Shown here: positions 1-10,274 of the stretch, one piece after another | Numbering within the stretch: position 1 is the first letter of the stretch | Layout of the letters: each line of letters opens with the position of its first letter | Source: Artemisia argyi | Taxonomy: Eukaryota; Streptophyta; Magnoliopsida; Asterales; Asteraceae | Assembly (NCBI GenBank): GCA_030686995.1 | Contig: CM060702.1 | Coordinates: 62,407,340-62,471,339, forward strand | DNA: 64,000 bases | Direction: 5' to 3' | Program-made: the position numbers and the translations under genes | Notes under the pieces: generated by a model | Seen by the model: the letters and a program-made list of their open reading frames with translations, nothing else | Told to the model about the DNA's origin: nothing | Database searches by the model: none

Positions 1-1313
1 TCAAGTAAGCTTCAAGATCACTTGTTGATCTTTCCATACTTTCATTTTTCTAGTTTCATGTTGTTTATTCAAGATCCATATGCATATGTTAGTTTATACC
101 ACTCTATTTATACTTTTTATAACTTTGAAACTCTAGAAATGGATTATAGTTAGATCCTTGTTAGATCCACTTGATTTATGATGTTTAGGAACCCATGACA
201 CCCTAAGAAGGTGTATGGTAAGATTAGACTAGATTTGTGGCGATTGAAAGTGGTTTGGTTGGATTAGAAACTAGTTTGGAACACTAGAAATGGTTTTTGA
301 AACAATAGATAAACCTACTGTCCTTAAAATGAAAACGTGGCCAACTCAGTGGGTTTGGGGTAACTTTTGACCAAATATTTAGAAAATACATTCCGAGACG
401 GAACTATGGCCGAAAACGGGGATGAAAACGAGTTAATAACGAAGGAGATACGCTAAAAACGAGTTTAACGACGAAAACTATTTTTCTGAAAATCCTTTGC
501 TGATGAACAGTTGTCACGACTGTTTCGAGGCGTAAAACTAAATCTAGCCATCCCGACTTATCAAAAATATGTTAGTATGTTGTCCCACGATTCCGGGAAT
601 ATAAAGAACATAGAAAACGGGCTTATAACGACTAAGATATACACGTTTGAAACTAGACGAACTATATATATTTTTGACAGCTTTTCTAATAGAGAATATT
701 TTGCGCACTAAACAATATACTTACACCAAACGAACAATGGAGAACCGTCCTTCCTAGCCGTTGAGGCACGTACCATCAAAAGTTTATTAACCCATCAATG
801 AGATGACATCTCAAGGTTTTCAAAACGCCAAGACCAAACACTAACACTTTATATATTATTACACGACTAGTCTTTACGAAGCTAATTGGGCTTATTTTCA
901 CCAAGTATCGGAAAACATTGAATTTCAACGATAACTATTATTTTCAAAGTACGAGTGGTATAGGCTTCATGTGCATGTACATTCATCACATCCCCTTATA
1001 ATTTAAGTAGATCGTATCATTCGTTCATTATAGGTCGCGGTTAGAGATCGAACCTCATTTCTGTGTATTCACTTTTGTCGTCATTGTTATCGCTTCGAGG
1101 TGAGTCATAGCCCCTACTCTTTTAAATTGTTTTGTCAACTTTTGGGGGAGAATACATGCTCGTTTTTACTTGAACTATTACTTGACTCTTTAAACATGGT
1201 TTTGACTTGAACTTTATTATGAACTTTTGAACTTGTTTTGAACTTTTGAACTTGACTTGACTTTTGAACTTGACTTAAACTTTTGAACTTATGTACCGTA
1301 CGTACTTTGACTT

Positions 1314-1400
1314 AAAGTCTCCCTTGTTCGGAGCAACACTATAAAGTCTCCCTTGTTCGGAGCAGCATTATAAAGTCTCCCCTGTCGACGGAGCAGCATC
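1314..1400 (+). repeat. Three 29-bp tandem repeats in the LTR
   Basis: Three imperfect copies beginning AAAGTCTCCC and containing GGAGCARCA start at 1314, 1343 and 1372. They lie inside the putative LTR intron and recur in each array LTR. Confidence 0.85.
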
Positions 1401-1541
1401 CCAATACGACGGTATTGGAAGGCCATTAATTTGGATACATCCTAATACTACGGTATTAGAAGGCCATTAATTTGGATGCATCCCAACCATAAGTTGTTGG
1501 AAGACCCTAGTGGTGTGTTGTGCATCCTGACTGTATGTCGG
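1401..1541 (+). repeat. Four tandem hairpin-forming repeats in the LTR
   Basis: Units of about 41 bp start CATCC and end GGAAGRCC or AGAAGGCC. Each contains an inverted repeat: CCAATAC-GACG-GTATTGG (1401-1418), CTAATAC-TACG-GTATTAG (1442-1459), CCAAC-8nt-GTTGG (1483-1500) and a weaker stem at 1526-1541. The stem sequence changes between units but pairing is kept. They recur in LTRs 2 to 4. Confidence 0.75.
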
Positions 1542-2097
1542 AAGACCCTTGTGGTGACGTTTACACTTTTAACTACTATGATACACGTACGTATGATTGA
1601 CAATTTGACATATTATATTGACCACTTGTGCTTGACAACTAGACATAAACTATTTAGCAGTGGGTTGTAAACACACAGGTTACAAGTCTCTTATGGCGGG
1701 ACTTGCAACTGAGTGGATTTACGATGCCTTTGCTGTATGATCATTTTTCTATAAACTTTATTTGTTAAACAAACTCTATGAACTCACCAACCTCGTGTTG
1801 ACACTTTAGCATGTATTTTCAGGTTTTAATCTTATGGCACGCTACAGGAGGTTTTGGCAGGGCATGGCATGGTCATAGAAGACTCTGATTATTAATTTGG
1901 GGACCGTTTTAAACTACTTTTAAGGGCCTACTTCCGCACTACTTTTAACGATGTAAATTCAATATTTTTGATTAAACGATTTTATTCTAAATGATTAAAG
2001 TGAAAACCATTTTTGAACTTGTGTTGTAATATCAATTGAGTTACACCCCAGCTACACGTATGCTTCCGCTGGACCCGATTTTGGGGGTGTGACAGAT

Positions 2098-2109
2098 TGG
2101 TATCAGAGC
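2098..2109 (+). other. Primer binding site (tRNA-iMet), array copy 1
   Basis: TGGTATCAGAGC is a perfect 12-nt match to the standard plant initiator tRNA-Met primer site, 3 nt after the LTR end. Identical sites lie at 5834-5845 and 9557-9568. Confidence 0.95.
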
Positions 2110-2780
2110 TTCGGCTATAGCGAACTAAGTGTTTTTAAAACCTAGACTATAGCTACTTTTATGAAAAACTTAACCCTATGACCGTCACGTGCCTGCCTGC
2201 CAAACTGAAGCCTCATTGTGGTTTGTTGCTAACTTAGGTGATGAGATTTGTGTCTCATTATCTGGCATATTATATTCACTTATTCTAGCTGATTACTATC
2301 ATTGCCTTTCATATAAGCATGTGCACGTACAATATATGTCACCCTGGTATGTATCTCCTTGCGTAGTTTCATCCTTTGACCTCGAGTTTGGTCACCTGCC
2401 TTAGTCTTTCTGAACGTCTTGGTATTTGTGAAGGACATAGTATTAGTATAACTGAGCTGAGTATTTCAAAATTCATGGAACCTCGGTGGAATATAGACTA
2501 GTCACCTATATTCAACCCGGGATAGTGGGACATAGGCTGACTACCTATATCCGACTCAGAAATGAATTTTGCAACACTGAGAATGGTTATAATAAAATTC
2601 TGTCTGGATTGAATCCTCAACTAAATTTCCAAATGCTTCATTTATGTGCGTGTATACCCTCGTTGTCAGAACGCTTATACTTTTCCTCACTTTGTGAACT
2701 GCCGCCTAGAAACACGTCAACTGGTCATTTCATCTCATGAAATCCTCACCTTTATAACACTTCGGAGACCAACGTTAACT

Positions 2781-2799
2781 GAACTTCGGGACGAAGTTC
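2781..2799 (+). other. Pre-PPT hairpin, array copy 1
   Basis: GAACTTCG-GGA-CGAAGTTC is a perfect 8-bp stem with a 3-nt loop, 4 nt before the polypurine tract. Identical copies lie at 6517-6535 and 10240-10258. The Tekay element has the same architecture with different stem bases at 53376-53394. Confidence 0.7.
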
Positions 2800-2815
2800 C
2801 TTAAGGGGTAGAGAC

Positions 2816-5800
2816 TGTCACAACTCGTAAAATCTGGTCTTTTTCCCGAACTTTCACATTTACTATTCATCGGTTACTATTCATCGATCACTATTCATCA
2901 TTTTACTATTCATCATTTTTGAGGTCAGTTTGATATTCTGAGAAGCGTTTTAAAATTTTACTATTCACAAAACACTATTCACCTCCGGAGAAAATTTGTC
3001 ATTTATACGTGAGTTGCGTCATTTCTGTATACGTACGATTATCAACCTAATAAACGTATCCTATAAACTATTATTTTGAATAATTGATCTGACAATCCCA
3101 ACTATGGTCCTAAGACATTTTTACACTCATTATAATGATACAAAAATTATAAAATTCAATTACCCGTTATTTTGGAAATTTATTTAATTCGTATCGTACG
3201 TTTAATATAATTACGACGGTTTTCTTAAAAACTAAACGATAATCATCCAAACACCCAATACTTGTACCCAACATATTTTTACAAATTTTATGACTTTATT
3301 ATGTCCCGGTTAACTCCGATAAAATTTATTTCTAGCAAACCCGGTACCCGATTATACCTAAACTAACCAAATACTACATAATACTACCACTAAATCTCTA
3401 ATTAAATCACCAACACAACTCCCCTTTTCCCTCCTTTTGGTCCTAATAAGCCTAAACCACACCAACTCAATTTAATGCTAACCTAACTTTTGTCCCCTAA
3501 ATATATATTAAACTTTTCTTCACACATTTCTCACAATTACCATTTTTACATATGCAAGTAAACTTTTGCTCTCATTCTCTCTTATGTATTTTCGGCCAAG
3601 GATGAACCAACAAGAAGAAACCATTTATTTTTGGAGATCAAGTCTTATTCAAGCTTAGTTAGTGTTCCTTGTTGGGGTTTTGTGGTAAAACCCTAGGTTA
3701 TTATACATTTTCTCATCCAATCATCAAGTAAGCTTCAAGATCACTTGTTGATCTTTCCATACTTTCATTTTTCTAGTTTCATGTTGTTTATTCAAGATCC
3801 ATATGCATATGTTAGTTTATACCACTCTATTTATACTTTTTATAACTTTGAAACTCTAGAAATGGATTATAGTTAGATCCTTGTTAGATCCACTTGATTT
3901 ATGATGTTTAGGAACCCATGACACCCTAAGAAGGTGTATGGTAAGATTAGACTAGATTTGTGGCGATTGAAAGTGGTTTGGTTGGATTAGAAACTAGTTT
4001 GGAACACTAGAAATGGTTTTTGAAACAATAGATAAACCTACTGTCCTTAAAATGAAAACGTGGCCAACTCAGTGGGTTTGGGGTAACTTTTGACCAAATA
4101 TTTAGAAAATACATTCCGAGACGGAACTATGGCCGAAAACGGGGATGAAAACGAGTTAATAACGAAGGAGATACGCTAAAAACGAGTTTAACGACGAAAA
4201 CTATTTTTCTGAAAATCCTTTGCTGATGAACAGTTGTCACGACTGTTTCGAGGCGTAAAACTAAATCTAGCCATCCCGACTTATCAAAAATATGTTAGTA
4301 TGTTGTCCCACGATTCCGGGAATATAAAGAACATAGAAAACGGGCTTATAACGACTAAGATATACACGTTTGAAACTAGACGAACTATATATATTTTTGA
4401 CAGCTTTTCTAATAGAGAATATTTTGCGCACTAAACAATATACTTACACCAAACGAACAATGGAGAACCGTCCTTCCTAGCCGTTGAGGCACGTACCATC
4501 AAAAGTTTATTAACCCATCAATGAGATGACATCTCAAGGTTTTCAAAACGCCAAGACCAAACACTAACACTTTATATATTATTACACGACTAGTCTTTAC
4601 GAAGCTAATTGGGCTTATTTTCACCAAGTATCGGAAAACATTGAATTTCAACGATAACTATTATTTTCAAAGTACGAGTGGTATAGGCTTCATGTGCATG
4701 TACATTCATCACATCCCCTTATAATTTAAGTAGATCGTATCATTCGTTCATTATAGGTCGCGGTTAGAGATCGAACCTCATTTCTGTGTATTCACTTTTG
4801 TCGTCATTGTTATCGCTTCGAGGTGAGTCATAGCCCCTACTCTTTTAAATTGTTTTGTCAACTTTTGGGGGAGAATACATGCTCGTTTTTACTTGAACTA
4901 TTACTTGACTCTTTAAACATGGTTTTGACTTGAACTTTATTATGAACTTTTGAACTTGTTTTGAACTTTTGAACTTGACTTGACTTTTGAACTTGACTTT
5001 TGAACTTGACTTAAACTTTTGAACTTATGTACCGTACGTACTTTGACTTAAAGTCTCCCTTGTTCGGAGCAACACTATAAAGTCTCCCTTGTTCGGAGCA
5101 GCATTATAAAGTCTCCCCTGTCGACGGAGCAGCATCCCAATACGACGGTATTGGAAGGCCATTAATTTGGATACATCCTAATACTACGGTATTAGAAGGC
5201 CATTAATTTGGATGCATCCCAACCATAAGTTGTTGGAAGACCCTAGTGGTGTGTTGTGCATCCTGACTGTATGTCGGAAGACCCTTGTGGTGACGTTTAC
5301 ACTTTTAACTACTATGATACACGTACGTATGATTGACAATTTGACATATTATATTGACCACTTGTGCTTGACAACTAGACATAAACTATTTAGCAGTGGG
5401 TTGTAAACACACAGGTTACAAGTCTCTTATGACGGGACTTGCAACTGAGTGGATTTACGATGCCTTTGCTGTATGATCATTTTTCTATAAACTTTATTTG
5501 TTAAACAAACTCTATGAACTCACCAACCTCGTGTTGACACTTTAGCATGTATTTTCAGGTTTTAATCTTATGGCACGCTACAGGAGGTTTTGGCAGGGCA
5601 TGGCATGGTCATAGAAGACTCTGATTATTAATTTGGGGACCGTTTTAAACTACTTTTAAGGGCCTACTTCCGCACTACTTTTAACGATGTAAATTCAATA
5701 TTTTTGATTAAACGATTTTATTCTAAATGATTAAAGTGAAAACCATTTTTGAACTTGTGTTGTAATATCAATTGAGTTACACCCCAGCTACACGTATGCT

Positions 5801-5830
5801 TCCGCTGGACCCGATTTTGGGGGTGTGACA
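2816..5830 (+). repeat. Array LTR 2 (3015 bp)
   Basis: Complete LTR with terminal TGTCAC/GTGACA. U3 has six ACTATTCAY repeats at about 2870-2990. A TATA-like sequence lies at 3501-3510. It has the long form of the 13-bp duplication (about 4991-5003) and A at 5432. Confidence 0.93.
3501..3510 (+). promoter_or_regulatory. TATA-like element of the array LTR
   Basis: ATATATATTA lies 685 bp into the LTR and is followed by a pyrimidine-rich stretch and a leader. This fits a U3/R boundary. Equivalents lie at 7237-7246 and 10960-10969. No transcription start can be confirmed from sequence alone. Confidence 0.5.
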
Positions 5831-6551
5831 GATTGGTATCAGAGCTTCGGCTATAGCGAACTAAGTGTTTTTAAAACCTAGACTATAGCTACTTTTATGA
5901 AAAACTTAACCCTATGACCGTCACGTGCCTGCCTGCCAAACTGAAGCCTCATTGTGGTTTGTTGCTAACTTAGGTGATGAGATTTGTGTCTCATTATCTG
6001 GCATATTATATTCACTTATTCTAGCTGATTACTATCATTGCCTTTCATATAAGCATGTGCACGTACAATATATGTCACCCTGGTATGTATCTCCTTGCGT
6101 AGTTTCATCCTTTGACCTCGAGTTTGGTCACCTGCCTTAGTCTTTCTGAACGTCTTGGTATTTGTGAAGGACATAGTATTAGTATAACTGAGCTGAGTAT
6201 TTCAAAATTCATGGAACCTCGGTGGAATATAGACTAGTCACCTATATTCAACCCGGGATAGTGGGACATAGGCTGACTACCTATATCCGACTCAGAAATG
6301 AATTTTGCAACACTGAGAATGGTTATAATAAAATTCTGTCTGGATTGAATCCTCAACTAAATTTCCAAATGCTTCATTTATGTGCGTGTATACCCTCGTT
6401 GTCAGAACGCTTATACTTTTCCTCACTTTGTGAACTGCCGCCTAGAAACACGTCAACTGGTCATTTCATCTCATGAAATCCTCACCTTTATAACACTTCG
6501 GAGACCAACGTTAACTGAACTTCGGGACGAAGTTCCTTAAGGGGTAGAGAC
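5831..6551 (+). mobile_element. Array internal domain 2 (721 bp)
   Basis: Appears to be the same sequence as internal domain 1. Primer site 5834-5845, pre-PPT hairpin 6517-6535, purine tract 6539-6551. Confidence 0.85.
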
Positions 6552-9500
6552 TGTCACAACTCGTAAAATCTGGTCTTTTTCCCGAACTTTCACATTTACT
6601 ATTCATCGGTTACTATTCATCGATCACTATTCATCATTTTACTATTCATCATTTTTGAGGTCAGTTTGATATTCTGAGAAGCGTTTTAAAATTTTACTAT
6701 TCACAAAACACTATTCACCTCCGGAGAAAATTTGTCATTTATACGTGAGTTGCGTCATTTCTGTATACGTACGATTATCAACCTAATAAACGTATCCTAT
6801 AAACTATTATTTTGAATAATTGATCTGACAATCCCAACTATGGTCCTAAGACATTTTTACACTCATTATAATGATACAAAAATTATAAAATTCAATTACC
6901 CGTTATTTTGGAAATTTATTTAATTCGTATCGTACGTTTAATATAATTACGACGGTTTTCTTAAAAACTAAACGATAATCATCCAAACACCCAATACTTG
7001 TACCCAACATATTTTTACAAATTTTATGACTTTATTATGTCCCGGTTAACTCCGATAAAATTTATTTCTAGCAAACCCGGTACCCGATTATACCTAAACT
7101 AACCAAATACTACATAATACTACCACTAAATCTCTAATTAAATCACCAACACAACTCCCCTTTTCCCTCCTTTTGGTCCTAATAAGCCTAAACCACACCA
7201 ACTCAATTTAATGCTAACCTAACTTTTGTCCCCTAAATATATATTAAACTTTTCTTCACACATTTCTCACAATTACCATTTTTACATATGCAAGTAAACT
7301 TTTGCTCTCATTCTCTCTTATGTATTTTCGGCCAAGGATGAACCAACAAGAAGAAACCATTTATTTTTGGAGATCAAGTCTTATTCAAGCTTAGTTAGTG
7401 TTCCTTGTTGGGGTTTTGTGGTAAAACCCTAGGTTATTATACATTTTCTCATCCAATCATCAAGTAAGCTTCAAGATCACTTGTTGATCTTTCCATACTT
7501 TCATTTTTCTAGTTTCATGTTGTTTATTCAAGATCCATATGCATATGTTAGTTTATACCACTCTATTTATACTTTTTATAACTTTGAAACTCTAGAAATG
7601 GATTATAGTTAGATCCTTGTTAGATCCACTTGATTTATGATGTTTAGGAACCCATGACACCCTAAGAAGGTGTATGGTAAGATTAGACTAGATTTGTGGC
7701 GATTGAAAGTGGTTTGGTTGGATTAGAAACTAGTTTGGAACACTAGAAATGGTTTTTGAAACAATAGATAAACCTACTGTCCTTAAAATGAAAACGTGGC
7801 CAACTCAGTGGGTTTGGGGTAACTTTTGACCAAATATTTAGAAAATACATTCCGAGACGGAACTATGGCCGAAAACGGGGATGAAAACGAGTTAATAACG
7901 AAGGAGATACGCTAAAAACGAGTTTAACGACGAAAACTATTTTTCTGAAAATCCTTTGCTGATGAACAGTTGTCACGACTGTTTCGAGGCGTAAAACTAA
8001 ATCTAGCCATCCCGACTTATCAAAAATATGTTAGTATGTTGTCCCACGATTCCGGGAATATAAAGAACATAGAAAACGGGCTTATAACGACTAAGATATA
8101 CACGTTTGAAACTAGACGAACTATATATATTTTTGACAGCTTTTCTAATAGAGAATATTTTGCGCACTAAACAATATACTTACACCAAACGAACAATGGA
8201 GAACCGTCCTTCCTAGCCGTTGAGGCACGTACCATCAAAAGTTTATTAACCCATCAATGAGATGACATCTCAAGGTTTTCAAAACGCCAAGACCAAACAC
8301 TAACACTTTATATATTATTACACGACTAGTCTTTACGAAGCTAATTGGGCTTATTTTCACCAAGTATCGGAAAACATTGAATTTCAACGATAACTATTAT
8401 TTTCAAAGTACGAGTGGTATAGGCTTCATGTGCATGTACATTCATCACATCCCCTTATAATTTAAGTAGATCGTATCATTCGTTCATTATAGGTCGCGGT
8501 TAGAGATCGAACCTCATTTCTGTGTATTCACTTTTGTCGTCATTGTTATCGCTTCGAGGTGAGTCATAGCCCCTACTCTTTTAAATTGTTTTGTCAACTT
8601 TTGGGGGAGAATACATGCTCGTTTTTACTTGAACTATTACTTGACTCTTTAAACATGGTTTTGACTTGAACTTTATTATGAACTTTTGAACTTGTTTTGA
8701 ACTTTTGAACTTGACTTGACTTTTGAACTTGACTTAAACTTTTGAACTTATGTACCGTACGTACTTTGACTTAAAGTCTCCCTTGTTCGGAGCAACACTA
8801 TAAAGTCTCCCTTGTTCGGAGCAGCATTATAAAGTCTCCCCTGTCGACGGAGCAGCATCCCAATACGACGGTATTGGAAGGCCATTAATTTGGATACATC
8901 CTAATACTACGGTATTAGAAGGCCATTAATTTGGATGCATCCCAACCATAAGTTGTTGGAAGACCCTAGTGGTGTGTTGTGCATCCTGACTGTATGTCGG
9001 AAGACCCTTGTGGTGACGTTTACACTTTTAACTACTATGATACACGTACGTATGATTGACAATTTGACATATTATATTGACCACTTGTGCTTGACAACTA
9101 GACATAAACTATTTAGCAGTGGGTTGTAAACACACAGGTTACAAGTCTCTTATGACGGGACTTGCAACTGAGTGGATTTACGATGCCTTTGCTGTATGAT
9201 CATTTTTCTATAAACTTTATTTGTTAAACAAACTCTATGAACTCACCAACCTCGTGTTGACACTTTAGCATGTATTTTCAGGTTTTAATCTTATGGCACG
9301 CTACAGGAGGTTTTGGCAGGGCATGGCATGGTCATAGAAGACTCTGATTATTAATTTGGGGACCGTTTTAAACTACTTTTAAGGGCCTACTTCCGCACTA
9401 CTTTTAACGATGTAAATTCAATATTTTTGATTAAACGATTTTATTCTAAATGATTAAAGTGAAAACCATTTTTGAACTTGTGTTGTAATATCAATTGAGT

Positions 9501-9553
9501 TACACCCCAGCTACACGTATGCTTCCGCTGGACCCGATTTTGGGGGTGTGACA
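6552..9553 (+). repeat. Array LTR 3 (3002 bp)
   Basis: Complete LTR, TGTCAC to GTGACA. It has the short form of the 13-bp repeat and A at 9155. Otherwise I saw no difference from LTRs 2 and 4 when reading by eye. Confidence 0.93.
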
Positions 9554-10274
9554 GATTGGTATCAGAGCTTCGGCTATAGCGAACTAAGTGTTTTTAAAAC
9601 CTAGACTATAGCTACTTTTATGAAAAACTTAACCCTATGACCGTCACGTGCCTGCCTGCCAAACTGAAGCCTCATTGTGGTTTGTTGCTAACTTAGGTGA
9701 TGAGATTTGTGTCTCATTATCTGGCATATTATATTCACTTATTCTAGCTGATTACTATCATTGCCTTTCATATAAGCATGTGCACGTACAATATATGTCA
9801 CCCTGGTATGTATCTCCTTGCGTAGTTTCATCCTTTGACCTCGAGTTTGGTCACCTGCCTTAGTCTTTCTGAACGTCTTGGTATTTGTGAAGGACATAGT
9901 ATTAGTATAACTGAGCTGAGTATTTCAAAATTCATGGAACCTCGGTGGAATATAGACTAGTCACCTATATTCAACCCGGGATAGTGGGACATAGGCTGAC
10001 TACCTATATCCGACTCAGAAATGAATTTTGCAACACTGAGAATGGTTATAATAAAATTCTGTCTGGATTGAATCCTCAACTAAATTTCCAAATGCTTCAT
10101 TTATGTGCGTGTATACCCTCGTTGTCAGAACGCTTATACTTTTCCTCACTTTGTGAACTGCCGCCTAGAAACACGTCAACTGGTCATTTCATCTCATGAA
10201 ATCCTCACCTTTATAACACTTCGGAGACCAACGTTAACTGAACTTCGGGACGAAGTTCCTTAAGGGGTAGAGAC
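9554..10274 (+). mobile_element. Array internal domain 3 (721 bp)
   Basis: Appears to be the same sequence as the other internal domains. Primer site 9557-9568, hairpin 10240-10258, purine tract 10262-10274. Confidence 0.85.

Larger units (their letters stand above)
1100..1822 (+). other. Candidate intron inside the LTR leader
   Basis: A strong donor-like sequence (CGAG/GTGAGTCATAGCCCC, intron from 1100) is followed 723 bp later by an acceptor-like TGTATTTTCAG/GT (AG at 1821-1822). The same pair is present in every array LTR. It is also recognisable in the solo LTR (39072-39596, plus) and in both Tekay LTRs (for example 51128 down to 50657, minus). Splicing is inferred from motif conservation, not shown. 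Confidence 0.5.
1..2094 (+). repeat. Array LTR 1 (3' part, cut by window edge)
   Basis: The last 2094 bp of a 3002-bp-type LTR. By comparison with the full copies, about 908 bp lie left of the window. It carries the short form of the 13-bp repeat near 1255-1280 and G at 1696. It ends in GGGTGTGACA directly before the primer site. Confidence 0.9.
2095..2815 (+). mobile_element. Array internal domain 1 (721 bp, non-coding)
   Basis: Begins GAT and then the primer site TGGTATCAGAGC (2098-2109), complementary to the 3' end of initiator tRNA-Met. It continues with leader sequence TATAGCGAACTA, shared with the Tekay leader. It ends with a hairpin (2781-2799) and the purine tract AAGGGGTAGAGAC (2803-2815). 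Two open frames (71 and 84 codons) resemble no gag, protease, RT or integrase. The domain keeps only cis-acting signals, like LARD or other non-autonomous LTR elements. Confidence 0.85.
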
